This document shows positions 33,359-45,433 of a stretch of 64,000 nt of DNA, in pieces. The position numbers and the translations under genes are program-made. The notes under the pieces are model-generated. The model did not search any database and was not told the DNA's origin. It saw only the letters and a list, made by a program, of their open reading frames with translations. This DNA comes from Kingdonia uniflora (Eukaryota; Streptophyta; Magnoliopsida; Ranunculales; Circaeasteraceae). How positions within the stretch are numbered: the stretch's first letter is position 1; each line of letters opens with the position of its first letter. Location: assembly GCA_014058105.1 (NCBI GenBank), contig JACGCM010002285.1, forward strand, positions 1,178,001 to 1,242,000, written 5' to 3'.

Positions 33359-33842
33359 TGTAGTAACAAATTTTCTAGATTCGATAAAGAGAAGTTAACA
33401 GAACTTAGTCCAAGATACCCCATCATTCGAGAAGATGCCACGTCTACAACCACAGTTCTCGACCTACTGAAGTAGTCATTGTGCCTAGTCAAATAGAGCC
33501 GTTGCAGGGAGATCCGCAAAGTTTGCCCACTACCCGTCAAAATAGGAAACTGCTTCTACTTTTACTTTTGTAACTGCATGTATCTACAATAAATACAGGT
33601 AGAGAGTATGTTAAACAAATCTGCAACTCTACTAATTAGACATTCTTACATCTTTCCCAAACAACAATTGTAATAACTAACAACTTATTGGATTTTTTTT
33701 TATCAAAATCCTCATCGAGGTTATAGTTTTTCTCAGACTTTACTGAGTTTCCACGTAAAATCCTGTGTGTTAAAGCTTATTATTGCATAATCCTCACTTG
33801 AGTATTGGCAAAAATTATCCTGCCGAAAAATACGCTATTACA
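33359..33842 (+). repeat. 5' LTR of element B
   Basis: 484 bp, TG..CA ends. The copy at 49917-50389 matches along its length, for example CGATAAAGAGAAGTTAACAG and GACTTTACTGAGTTTCCACG. By eye roughly one base in ten differs, so insertion was not recent. Confidence 0.92.
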
Positions 33843-33844
33843 AT

Positions 33845-33861
33845 TGGCACGTCTGTGGGAA
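33845..33861 (+). other. Primer-binding site of element B
   Basis: TGGCACGTCTGTGGGAA, two bases after the LTR. It differs from element A's TGGCGCCGTCTGTGGGAA by a small change. Confidence 0.75.
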
Positions 33862-34009
33862 TACCACATTTTTTTTTACCACCTGTGATCCAAGACAATC
33901 TGGTGGTAAACATGAATCTCTGAAGTGCCTCGAATACACTGAGGAACCACGATATGAACCCAATACTACCGAAAATAGTCGATCTACACAGTATCGTGAT
34001 TAAACTTTA

Positions 34010-35478
34010 AAACAAATGGAGTCTGACCGAGTTCAGAGGCTTGAAGATCAGCAAATCTATACCCAAACTCTTCAAGTTGAAAGAGAGGAGATAAGAAAAG
34101 CCTTGGACAAACAGAGTTAGACACATCATAAAGAAATGGAGAATTTATGAAGACATCAAGACCGGCTCACCGGCCGTCAAACGTCACCTCCCCAAGCCCG
34201 TAGCGATCATCGCTCCAGGGCAACACAGAGAGAACCTACCGAGAGAGGAAAAAGTTCGAACCTCTCAATCCAGACAGAGCTTCTCGACATTTTGGATTCA
34301 CGTCTACCACATCGAAAACTCAAGGAAGTCGACGCACACGCCACCAAACTCCGCAACCTTCGGTAAGACGACCAGTTAGAGATAGGTTGGGACCAGAAGG
34401 ATAGGGTGACTTTGATCCTCAAGTCGCAGCCACACCAAATACTCTACAACAATTTATTACTTTGGATGACCTGAATAATAGGATCCAAGCCATAAACTTT
34501 GACAATCTAGGCCGAAGGTCTGTTCTCGATAGGATTGAGACGAACCCCATTTCCCTCCATCTCAAAGTTATGCCTATCCTAAAAAATTTCCACATGCCAA
34601 AATTTCATCAATATGCAGGCCTCACCGACTCTCTCACCCATGTCCGACACTTCAAAGTAGCAGTTGGATTATACTCCAAACTTAATCACATGCTCTGCAG
34701 ATTATTCAATATGAGCCTTAAAGAAGAACCTCTCTGATGGTTTCATACTATTCCTGAAGGCTCTATCACTACATTCAGCCAGTTGCAGCGCCTTTTTGAG
34801 TCGAACTATGCTCATGCTAAGGAACGAGATATCACAATAGATTCTTTGTTCTTTTTTGAGTAAAGTGCAAAAGAGACCTTCACAAGTTTTTACAAGCGTT
34901 TCCTATAGGAAACACGGAAGATTAAGAATTCAGATCCCAAAATTATTGTTCCAGCATTCACTTCAGCACTCTACATCGACTCTAAAGTTTGAAAAGAGCT
35001 TACCTTACACAAGATAAAAGAAGTGACAAAAATGATCGATGTTGTTAATAATTACATCGAATTAGAACGGTTTAAAAAGGATAAGATGAAAATCTCTTCA
35101 GTCATCCACTCCAATGAAGCCTTTTCATCAACACCGTCGAAGTCAGCAAGTAATGGGACTTCCAAGTAGCGCAGGAGGAACACCGACAATGTCAGGAAAA
35201 GAGACGGAAAGCCAGACATACCCATACCAGCCTTGCCTCATATGACAACCACACTCTTTGTTATCTTACCGACGATAAAGGGAGACGAATTATTTCGAGA
35301 AGCACAAACAATTCCCTATGTACCCAACAAACCCTTGTGTCAGTATTACAATGTACATAGCCACGAGACTGACAATTGTTACTCCCTGATATGGATCTTT
35401 CACCGTATTCTACTCGCAGGACGACTACACGAGTGTGTTATCAACGTCCAAAAATTCCTCGAAGAAGAGGCAAAATGA
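34010..35478 (+). pseudogene. gag of element B
   Basis: Capsid landmarks are ILKNFHMPKFHQYAGLTDSL, MLCRLFNMSLKEEPL, then after a TGA the phrase WFHTIPEGSITTFSQLQRLF. Nucleocapsid has a partial zinc knuckle CQYYNVHSHETDNC (the second Cys replaced by Tyr). Several stops lie between the parts. The frame ends at 35478 in a Glu-rich tail and is followed by the protease. Confidence 0.8.
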
Positions 35479-35588
35479 AAGGAAGTCGAGCAAGATCAAG
35501 GGAAAGGCCAAGCTCACCATCTTTATATGATTGAAATTAAGAAAGAATAAAGAGAAAGAAAGATGATAAAATTACATCTTGCTGCAAG

Positions 35589-35969
35589 ATGACATCATCG
35601 GACAAATCAGTAAAACTTCTCCCTAGCTTCAGCAAAGCAAAATGTTCGTACCACATTTCCTTCGAAGACCGTGATACCAGTCATGTGAAGTACCCTCATG
35701 GAAACCCCTTGGTTATAATGCTCAAAGTAGGCCAGGACTACCTACACACACTTTTAGTTGATACAGGAAGTGCAACAGACATTTTGTTCAAGAGGGCTAT
35801 TAATGTTCTAGGCCTCAAGGATTTAGACAAAGCCTCAACCACAAATATCACAGGGTTTAATGATTCCAAAGAGTCTACCACGGGAGAAATCACACTGCCA
35901 GTTCAAGCTGAACCAGAAACTACTTTTGTCAAATTTATTGTCATCGATGCTGAATCGAAGTATCTGTGA
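35589..35969 (+). pseudogene. Aspartic protease of element B
   Basis: The active-site loop LLVDTGSATDILF is intact with canonical Asp-Thr-Gly-Ser. It is preceded by HVKYPHGNPLVIMLKVGQ. A TGA follows SKYL where the frame would run into ILGRRWLHSIKAVP, so the polyprotein is cut here. Confidence 0.8.
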
Positions 35970-36419
35970 ATCTTAGGCCGAAGATGGTTACATTCTATTA
36001 AAGCAGTACCTTTGACATATCATCTGGCCTTGCGATTCCCAATAGATCATGAAGTCTATGAGATCAAAGGAAGTCAAGCTGTGGCATGAATGTGCGAAAA
36101 TATCACTACCAACTCTTACACGATAAAACTTCTAAAGGCATAACAATTACAGTACGAACCACCTTTAACATTTGAACAACGTGATACTGAGGAGGCTGAC
36201 TCCATTGGACTCGATGAATCTAGATGAAATACCTTTATTGGCTCGAAACTGGCATCCAATGAAAAAGAAACCATGATACAACTTCTAAAGAAAAACGTCG
36301 ACATCTTCGCATGGTCTTTTTAAGAAATACCCGGTATTGATCCCTCGATAGCATGCCACAAGCTTAACCTCTTCCCAGATAATAAAGTAGTTGTACAAAA
36401 GCAACGCAATTTAGCCCCC

Positions 36420-38710
36420 TCGCCTTTGCGAAGTAGTTAATGAAGAAATCGATAAACTCCTTCGCGTCAGATTCATTCGAGAAGCAAAATTTCCCAAATG
36501 GGTCTCTAATATCGTAACTGTACCAAAGAGAACGGGAAGATCAGAGTCTGTGTAGACTTTACAGAACCAAACAAGTTTACACCAAAGGATAACTTCCCTC
36601 TACCTCTAATCCCTCAACTCCTCGACTCTGTAGTAAGACACAAACTTCTCTCAATGATGGATACTGCTTCCGGCTACAATCAGGTTCCTCTTGCCGAAAA
36701 AGACCAAGAAAAGATAACATTTGTTACGAAAAGAGGTCTCTACTGTTATACAATAATTCCTTTAGGATTAAAGAATGCAGGAGCCACTTATCAATGCTTG
36801 GTTACTAAAATGTTTAAAAATTATTTGGGCAAAATCATGGAGGTATACATCGATGATATGATCTGCAAAAGCTTATAGCGAGAGGATCATTGCAATAACC
36901 TATAGACCATCTTCGACATCTTGTGTACTTACCAAATGAAACTTAACCCAAAAAAATGCCAATTTGGTATTGCATCGGGTAAATTTCTAGGTTATTTGGT
37001 GAGTAAAAGGGGAATATAAATCGATCCGGCACAAATTAAAGCACTAATGGCAATGTCATCTCCTCGAACCAAGAAAGATGTGTAAAAGCTTGCTGACAAT
37101 ATTGTAGCTCTTCACAGGTTCATTTCCAAGTCATCTGATCGATGCAAACTTCTTTACGTCCTTCTCCATAGAAATCCAGCTCCAATGTCAAAAAAGCAAC
37201 CAAAAGAAGTCAGTTGGACCCCTGACTGTGAACTAGCTTTCCAAGATCTCAAAATATACTTGAGGCATCCACCCATAAAGAGTACTCCTGTTAATGACGA
37301 AATACTGACAATTTATTTATCGACCATAAATGATTCCATTAGCTTTGTCCTTATTCGAGAAGATGATGGTGTCGAAAAGCCAATCTACTTCATCAGCAAA
37401 ATACTCATGCCTGCTAAGAAAAGATATACAACAACTGAAAAGCAGTTACTTGCCTTGATGCACTACTCTCAGAAACTTTGATCCTATTTCCAAGCTTATC
37501 CCATCAAAATTATTACCAAGTTTCCTCTCAAACTTTTACTCTCTAAAAAGAAAAAGTCTCGGCGAGTTCAACAATGGTCCGCATTCCTCGGTGAATATGA
37601 TATCTCCTTCGAGCCTCAGATATCGATCTAAGGACAAGTAGTAGCTGGCTTTCTAGCAGATTTTCCAGTCGAAGACCCTGAATGGGAAGAACTCGAAGAA
37701 GTGCTAGCTGATGATTCATTAGCGGAACCAGACATATGGTCACGAAGCACAGGATGGAAACTTTTTACTGATAGATCTGCTGGACCCCGAAGATCAGGAA
37801 TTGGCATCGTTCTCGTTACACCATCCAACCATTGAATTAAGAAAGCTATCAAACTCAAATTTTATGCGACCAACAATGAAATAAAGTATGAAGTTATCTT
37901 ACACGGACTAGATCTCACTATAGCCTTTGGAGCAGAAAAAATAGTTATTTACGTCGATTCCTTACTCGTCGCCAACCATTATAACAAAATGTTTAAAACA
38001 TCAAGAAAGATGGTCGAGTATGCAGTTCTAGTCGAAGAGAAAATAAAGAAGTTTAAAATAGCCACAATATCTTATCTCCCTTGAGCTAGAAACTGCCACG
38101 CTGACGTATTAGCTTACATTGTTGGAATGTCCACAAATGATACGATCTGATAATGACAAGCAATTCATCAGTAGAATAGTGCTTAGCTTACTCCATAAAT
38201 GTAAGATTCAACTGTCTACTTCAACACCATACTAGCCTCAAGGTAATGGCCAAGCTGAAGCCATCAACAAGGGCATCAAATCAGGGTTACGCAAGTGCCT
38301 TGAAGAAAAGAAGGGCAGATGGGTAGATGAACTACTTAGTATCTTATGGGCATACTGAACAACTCCTCGAACATCCACTGGTTGTATACCATTCATAATG
38401 GCTTTCAGTGCTGAAGCAGTCATACCTTCAGATCTTGATATACCAAGTACTCAAAAGAAAAAATTACTGATGAAGAAAATTAATTTGGACTCCTCTGCAA
38501 CCTCAATTGGATCGAAGAAACCCGAGATCAGGCCATTGCCAACTTGGGGCGATACCACAACACTCTCAAGAAAGCTTATAATAAGAAAGTCTACAAACGT
38601 GCATTTGACATCGGTGACCTTGTCTTGCGACGTATCCAAGACAATACTCGCCCTAAAAGTTCTGGCAAGTTGTCTAAAAACTAGGATGGGCCATTTATTA
38701 TCAGCGACAT
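36420..38710 (+). pseudogene. Reverse transcriptase, two RNase H domains and integrase remnant of element B
   Basis: Reverse transcriptase: FIREAKFPKWVSNIVTVPK, a small frameshift near 36,530, SMMDTASGYNQVPL, then the catalytic VYIDDMICKS (36,840-36,870). RNase H 1: RYTTTEKQLLALMHYSQK (near 37,420). RNase H 2, the extra domain typical of Tat: GWKLFTDRSAGPRRSGIGIV (near 37,760), KIVIYVDSLLVANHYN, RNCHADVLAYI (near 38,110). Integrase begins abruptly at RSDNDKQFISRIVLS; the zinc-binding HHCC part and the first catalytic Asp region are gone, then [18 protein letters not shown] and a basic C-terminal part follow. At least ten in-frame stops are seen. The enzyme is inactive. Confidence 0.85.
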
Positions 38711-39152
38711 GAATGGTAGTAGGACATACTGGTTAATAACTTTTGAAAATTTAAATAAACACATCTTTACAATCAATTACATCTTTTACACTATCATTTA
38801 CTTGGTATCGATACATACTTGACAAGTATGCATCACAACTAACTTTCATCTCTTCGACAAACGCCAATCCAATTATAGGATAACCTTGTTTGCATTTATT
38901 ACTTATCGAACAACACATGTCATGTTTTGTCCTCAATTCCAAAAACTCAGATAACCCATCTAGAAAAAACATCTGGTCATCATTCTAAATTCACAAGAGC
39001 CATTAGATAGCCCTCTTTCCATCATCTAAAATACTTGCTTAAAAGTAATACTTTTTTTTAGCAAATATGGTTTTTTTATATATATATGAAGATATATAAA
39101 ATAAGAGAGGGACATAAAGCTTGACCTCATATCAGTAGATGAACATCAATGT

Positions 39153-39516
39153 CTAATAGCAGCAACCCCAAAATTTTTTAAGAAAATAAGAGGCTCTTAT
39201 GTTTCTAGGTAAAGAGATAACATACCAAAAGAGAAAATGTTGTTGTGCACTGCCCAACTTGAAGAGTCCCTCTGCTGAACCATTACCATCCCTGTATATA
39301 TGCACCATGATGATCTGTAGCTCCTCGCTAAGCTGTAAAACCATCTTCCATATTGTTTGAAACTTTCTAGGACACAAGTTTCTATGGTTATACCAGTTGA
39401 CTATTACCTCAGCATCCATTTCAACCACAAGTGGAAACCAGTGATTCTTTTTGCATAGGATTAGGCCATGAAGAAGCCCATATAACTCAGCTATCATACT
39501 AGTACCATTGCCTAGA
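39153..39516 (-). pseudogene. LINE RNase H, C-terminal half
   Basis: Reads TSMIAELYGLLHGLILCKKN, with VVEMDAEVIVNWYN carrying a catalytic-position Asp, and HIYRDGNGSAEGLFK. The N-terminal half (KLNTDGSSLSAG, AGGIIRDSRGG) is at 43,935-44,050, on the other side of the gypsy insertion. The two halves abut at the CTAGA duplication. Confidence 0.85.
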
Positions 39517-40009
39517 TGATCCAGGAGGATCTAGAGATGTTTTGAGTCGAAGACCAATTTTATCTAAAGTCGTTCGAATGACTCATTCGAACGATTCCCT
39601 ATTTCGTTCGAGCGACCAATGTTCACCCCACTGGAAATTTGGCCCAAAGAGAGATTTTGTTCGAACAAGTTGCATTTACGTTCAAACGACTGGGCATGTT
39701 TCAAGGGTTTTAGACCAATTGGCGTAAATTCGTTCGAACGACTCTGGCGGTGGTTTTATTTATGAGGCATACTTTTGCCTCGAGATGTGTTCTATTTGTA
39801 ATTTCGAGTTCCCTCTATATAAATAGGATTTAGGTTATTTCTTTTCTTATGTTTGACCTAGAAAGAGTTTTGAAAGAGGGCTAGGGTTTTTGGAGTGATT
39901 TTTTATAATTACTTCATTTTTTTAAGCAATTGAAGCTTTATTTTCCCAATCAATTGGTGTTTTTCATACTTTTTAGCTAACTAGAGCTTCTTCATCATAT
40001 TATAGATTA
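39517..40009 (+). repeat. 5' LTR of element C
   Basis: 493 bp. It carries palindromic TTCGAACGA words in U3 and a TATA-like TATATAAATAGG near 39,815-39,830. It is shorter than the 3' LTR because of a small deletion in the palindrome-rich zone. Confidence 0.9.
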
Positions 40010-40057
40010 AGTAGTATTATTTTTCCAGTTACAATCTTTAGGGGTTGATTGTGGTTT

Positions 40058-41100
40058 ATGGTTTCTACACGTGACTATCTCAAGCAAACGAAGGAGAAGC
40101 TCGTGAGTCCGTTGACGATTCATCGTAAACCTAATTCAAAGAAGAATGACGATTTGATGATGGGCAATTTCGACGATCGACTCACAACTTTGGAAATGAT
40201 ATTTTCCACCCTAACTTCAACTGTAGGGAAGTTAGTCGAACAATTACGCCTCATAAACCTCGCAAAGGATTCCACTTCAGCGAAACAGCGAGGCCGCTCG
40301 AGGAAGAAAGAGTTTTGGAGGTGGATGAAGACGAGGATATTCTGGAGATAGATAGTGATTCTAGTGATGCTGATTCCATCAAGGAGCGCCCAGGTTTTGG
40401 TAAGTCAGTGAATCCAATGCGTAATCTTCGTATTGACTTTAAGATTGAAATTCCAGTTTTTGATGGTTCCGTCGATGCCGAGAAATTAGATAATTGGTTA
40501 GATAGGTTGGAGGCCTATTTTTCCATTGATGAATATTCCAACTCTCAAAAGATTTGCTTCTCTACTTTGAAATTCACAAGTCACTCACTAACGTGGTGGA
40601 AATCCTATCGAAAATGACGCAATGTCGAAAGTCTGAGTTGGAAGAAATTCAAGGTTTTGGTGAAGAAACAATTTTATCCCATTGAGTATGAATAGGAGCG
40701 ATGGTAGAAATGGCATAACTTGCGTCAAAGGTTTGGGCAATCCGTACAACAATTCACTACAGAGTTTCATAACCAAGCGTTGGTTTTGGATATTGACGTG
40801 GATGAGTACGAAGTATTCATGAAGTATACAGGGGGTTTGTTGGAGTCCATTTGAAGAGAATTAAAGCTTTTCAATGTGGAAAATATCGATGATGCTACCG
40901 TTAAAGCAATTGCCATTGAAGGCAAGTACTTGAAGAGCGACAAGAAAGACTAAAAAAGCAAGTCGGGGTATAAGGCTAATTAGAAGTTTGATAAGAAAGG
41001 GGAGTCTAAAGGATAGGGGTCTTCATTCAAGGGGACTATCTATAGTTATTGTAAGGCCAATGGGCACAATTCAGGTTGATGTTAGAAACTTTACCCGGAG
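40058..41100 (+). pseudogene. gag of element C
   Basis: Starts near MVSTRDYLKQTKEKLVSPL. The capsid reads IPVFDGSVDAEKLDNWLDRL and SLTWWKSYRK, then EFHNQALVLDIDVDEYEVF. A knuckle CKANGHNSG follows near 41,050. Stops occur after SYRK (40,615) and at several later places. It is highly similar to the gag of element E. Confidence 0.85.
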
Positions 41101-43370
41101 CTTCGGCCGAAGGAGGAGAAGGGCAAGAAAGAGAAATGTGCACTAGCCGCATCGATTGTGGATCTTCCAGATTTAGATAAGCCAAATCCTAAGCTTACTA
41201 TAATGTTCAAACAACCTCTAGTTATCGACGAGGCGAGTCGGGAAGAGCTTTTCTATGTCAGCATTCAGGTGAAGCATAGCTTAGTCGAGGCCATCATTGA
41301 TCCGGATAGTAAGAAGAATTTAATTTATGAGGTGGTAGTGAAGAAGATGGGTTTGGCTACTATGGCTCATCCTAAGCCTTACGGCTTGGGTTGGATTCAG
41401 AAAGACGCGGAGTTGAAGATCACTAAGCAATGTATGTTAAAATTTGTGATTACTGAGAAGCTTATTGACGAAGTGACATGTGAGGTAATTCTGTTGGACG
41501 TGTGTCAAGTCATCTTGGGTAGCTCTTATCTTTGGGACCGAGATGCAATCCTTTACTGTCGAGCTCGCAAGTATCGTTTGGTAACGGATGGGACATAGTT
41601 TCATATTAATGCGTGCAAGGAACATATCACTACTTGTAATTTGGTAACGGTGACTCAGGCGAAGAGGTTGGTTAATGCGAGCGGCAAATTTATATTGTTG
41701 TTGGTGCGACCAGCTCAAGAGGGTCTATCGGCTACGATATTGTCTACTTTGGCAATGTCTCCTAAGCAACAAACCGATAAGGGGGAGTTGCAAGAGGAGT
41801 ATGAAGACTTGTTTCTGGGCATAGAAGGGATGTCGCACAAGAGGGATGTGGAGCATGATATCATATTGGTGAGTGGTGAGCCACTACCCAATATTGGGTT
41901 ATATCGAACTTCTGTTATAGAGTTTGACGAGATCAAGAAATAGGTACATGAACTCCTAGAGCAAGGACTTATTAATCCAAGTTGCTCACCTTGTGGTTCA
42001 CTGGTGTTATTGGTGCCGAAGAAGGATGGGTCTTGGAGGATGTATGTGGATTATCGGTCGCTGAACAAGATCACGGTAAATAATCGTTATCCTCTTTCAC
42101 GGATTGACGAGCTTTTAGATGAGTTGCAGACGGCTCAGTTTTTCACAAAGTTGGATCTTTAGTCGGGTTACCATCAAGTTAGAATCTGAGAGAAGGTTAC
42201 TTGGAAGACAACATTCAAGACCAAATAGGGCTTATTTGAGTGGTTGGTGATGCCCTTTGGGTTATGCAATGCCCCGGCGACGTTTATGCAGCTAATGAAT
42301 GAGGTACTTTGTGCTTTTATTGATGATTTTGTGATTGTATATTTGGATGATATCTTGATATATATTCGTACATGGGAGGAGTACCTTGGGAATTGACGCA
42401 AAGTGTTGGGCGTGCTGCGATCACAACAGCTTTTTCTGAACGGGAAGAAGTGTGAGTTTGGGAAACGGGAGCTAGTCTATCTGGGATTTATTGCTGGTGG
42501 CGGCGAGCTTAAGGTTGATCCAGAGAAGGTCTCGGTCATTACTAATTGACCTAGACCCCGCACAGTGACGGAAGTGAAGAATTTTATGGGTTTTTGCCAG
42601 TACTTACAAAAATTTATTCGACATTTTTCACAAATCGTCACACCGTTGCATTCTTTGACAAAGAATGGGGTACCGTTTGTTTAGGAAGAGCAACATGAGA
42701 AGATTTTTTTGTTACTGAAGCGGAAGATTACGGATGCACCAGTGTTAGCATTACCCAATTTGCAGTGGTCTTTTGAGGTTGAGACAGATGCGTCAGACTA
42801 TGTATTGGGAGTAATTCTTTTACAGGATGGGAAGCCGGTTACTTACCATTCTGAGATGTTTACAGGAGCAGTACGCAACTATCCTACCTACGATAAGGAG
42901 TTCTAAGCGTTATATTAATCAGTAAAGCATTGACAGAGTTACTTACTGGGGAAGGAGGTTGTGGTACATTCTGATCACAAACCGTTCCATTTTTTTACTA
43001 AATAGTCCAAGCTACAACAAGCTCGTCAGATGAAGGGGAGGTCGTATCTCCAACAATTTCCCTTGCTTATATCGCGTAAGAAGGGAGTGGACATCAAAAA
43101 GGCTAATAGGTTATCTCGACCCCCATTACCAACTATTTCCGCTATGTTGATTTCTATGCAGATACAACATTTTGTTATGTCAGGATAAGATGATCCTAAG
43201 GGGCGTAGTGTGCTTTGCCGAAAGTTGCTGCCAGGCAGGACATGTGGTGGTATTGATTTGTTTCGAGTTGGGAAGAAGGGTCAACTACCTCGTAAATCGA
43301 AGTGGTGCAACAGGGTAATGGGCAGTGCCACATTCCTACCTCTCCAATTCTCGCTTGAGCAGAAGCTCAA
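41100..43370 (+). pseudogene. Protease, reverse transcriptase and RNase H of element C
   Basis: Protease: VEAIIDPDSKKNLIYE (41,290), where the usual Asp-Thr/Ser-Gly is Asp-Pro-Asp. Reverse transcriptase: LVPKKDGSWRMYVDYRSLNK (42,010), FFTKLDL then TAG then [26 protein letters not shown], catalytic [10 protein letters not shown] (about 42,335-42,364). RNase H: FEVETDASDYVLGVIL (42,775), VVVHSDHKPFHFF (42,960), ending in LSRPPLPTISAM. No integrase motif follows; the frame passes through GKKGQLPRKSKWC to the polypurine tract. At least eight stops are visible. Confidence 0.87.
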
Positions 43371-43377
43371 GGTTCCT

Positions 43378-43391
43378 AAAGGGGGGAGCCA
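43378..43391 (+). other. Polypurine tract of element C
   Basis: AAAGGGGGGAGCCA directly before the 3' LTR; plus-strand DNA synthesis primes here. Element E has the same tract (59386-59402, - strand). Confidence 0.85.
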
Positions 43392-43925
43392 TGATCCAGG
43401 AGGATCTAGAGATGTTTTGAGTCGAAGACCAATTTTATCTAAAGTCGTTCGAACGAGATTTAGAGTCGTTCGAACGACTTGTCAAACGACTCCCTATTTC
43501 ATTCGAACGCCAATGTTTACCCCACTTGAAATTTGGCCCAGATACAGATTTTGTTCGAACGAGTTGCGTTTTCGTTCGAACGACTGGGCAAGTTTCTAGG
43601 GTTTTAGACCAATTGGCGTAAAGTCGTTCGAACGACTCCCTATTTTGTTCTAACTACTCTGGCGGTAGTTTTATTTATGAGGCGTGTTTTTGCCTCAAGA
43701 TGCGTTCTATTTGTAATTTTGAGTTCCCTCTATATAAAGGGGACTTACGTTATTTTTTTTCTTATGTTAGATCTAGATAGAGTTCTGAAAGAGGCCTAGG
43801 GCTTTTGGAGTGATTTTATGTAATTACTTCGTTTATTTAAGCAATTGAAGCTTTATTTTCCCAATCAATTGGTGTTCTTCATACTTTTCAGCTAACTAGA
43901 GCTTCTTCATCGTATTGCGGATTAC
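43392..43925 (+). repeat. 3' LTR of element C
   Basis: 534 bp. It contains five or more copies of CGTTCGAACGA-like palindromes between 43,445 and 43,655. Confidence 0.92.
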
Positions 43926-44704
43926 TAGAGCAACACTGTAACCCAACTTCATTCCTCCACGCGAATCTCTTATGATACCTCCAGCACCAGATAATCCTGC
44001 ACTCAGTGAGGAGCCATCAGTATTTAATTTGAACTACCCTGGTGACGGTGGTTACCATTTCACAACTAGTTTCACTCTGTGCTTGATTGCTATCTTATGT
44101 ACTCATAGAACTTGAAGAGATAGAGTATCACCAAAATTGTAGCTTTGTGTAACCTTTGTTTTGATCATAATATCTTGTAACCATCTGGATATATTTGTAA
44201 TAATGGATTTTGCATTCATAAGATCACCTTCGAACCTCTGCTTGCACCTAGCTTTCCATATTTCCCAGATTATGAATGCAGGAAGAACTCCTTTAATGAA
44301 GCCCATTTGAGTGCTTTTATTTGCTGAGAGCAACCATACCCCTTGTCTTGCCCAAAAACTTTCAGTTGGTACATTTTGAACTCCACAGGCATAAGCAAAA
44401 AACTGCCAGACTTGTCGAGCTATTTCTCCATTTATAAGCAAATGACCTAGAGCTTCAATGTTACCTGAACTGCAACAGCTGCATCTGGATACAAAAGGAA
44501 TCTTTTGTTAAGTTATCCTATCTTCAAGCAATTTGATGTTCTAAGCAACATTCCCAAAAATTGATTCATTCCACTCTCGCAAAGCTAATTTCACTATTTC
44601 AGTTTATATGCAAATGAAGAGAGACAGTTGCCATACACCCCCGTTGGCCAATTATCTTCTATCAATTTAAGAAAAGTGGAATGTGTAGTCCACATTTTCA
44701 AAAA

Positions 44705-45433
44705 TCAGAACTGTTTTGGACCTTGATAAACATTTGTAGAAAATGATAGGAAAAGTGGAGAGTGATTTGAACATACTCTGCTGAGATGATTAATCTCATG
44801 TATAGGAAACCCAATCATGAAAGCAACATTGATGAGTGTTCTATCCAATCTTGTCCTCTGCCTTGATCTGCCCTGATGATTGTTACACCATGTGTATCTC
44901 GATCCAGAAAACCTCGTGTCCATTAACCCTGCAGCTTGTATCATATTTTCAAACTCTAAGACACCCCTGTTGAAAGTTCTTCTACCCTCCTATCTCTCAT
45001 TAGTATATCGGACTGTGTTAAAATTCCCCATTATATACCAAGGTGTAGTTATAGACTAAGCAAGCAGACAAATATCGTCCCACAATAGTCTTCTTTCATG
45101 ACTAGTACATTTGGTATATACAAGAGTCACTAGGGCGCTCCATTGGTTAGCGGAAGACATCTTGCAGTGAAGAAATTGATTTGAAGAAGAAATGAACTCA
45201 ACATCATATTGCTTCCATAAAATCCAGATTTTGCCATTCTTATCATGATTGGAGAGAAAAGAAATACAATTTATTCTACTACAAATATTACCAATATGTG
45301 ATACATCGAGAAAAGGTTCTAACAACACAATAATGAAGACCTTATGTTGTTTGATGATCTTTTTAAGATGGTTTATTGTCTTGGCATTGTCAATGCCCCT
45401 GCAATTCCAAACAAGTAAAGGTCCAACAGCCAT
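44705..45433 (-). pseudogene. LINE endonuclease domain
   Basis: An apurinic-type endonuclease of the LINE ORF2. The N-terminal WNCRG motif and the downstream SGSRYTWCNN and LDRTLIN motifs are present. The 'LLxET' position reads VLLEPF. A TAG at about 45,056 and loss of the middle part break it. The same organisation is seen in the LINE of UTP14 intron 1. Confidence 0.75.

Larger units (their letters stand above)
39517..43925 (+). mobile_element. Ty3/gypsy element C, integrase-less, inside the LINE
   Basis: LTRs 39517-40009 and 43392-43925 begin TGATCCAGGAGGATC and end GGATTA or GATTA. CTAGA at 39512-39516 and 43926-43930 is a perfect 5-bp target duplication. Gag, protease, reverse transcriptase and RNase H are present with stops. 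The sequence passes from RNase H straight into the polypurine tract, with no integrase. The second copy is at 58,843-62,078. The primer site after the 5' LTR is degraded (AGTAGTATTAT for AGTGGTATCAG). Confidence 0.92.

Noticed and set aside
38398..38712. + strand frame of 104 codons in the integrase region.
   Set aside because: Only its first part (AFSAEAVIPSDLDIPS) is integrase; the rest is out of frame with the true integrase C-terminus, which continues in a neighbouring frame.
38751..38972. - strand frame with several Cys (MCCSISNKCKQ).
   Set aside because: No family resemblance and it lies in the boundary between integrase remnant and LINE 3' end; could be chance.
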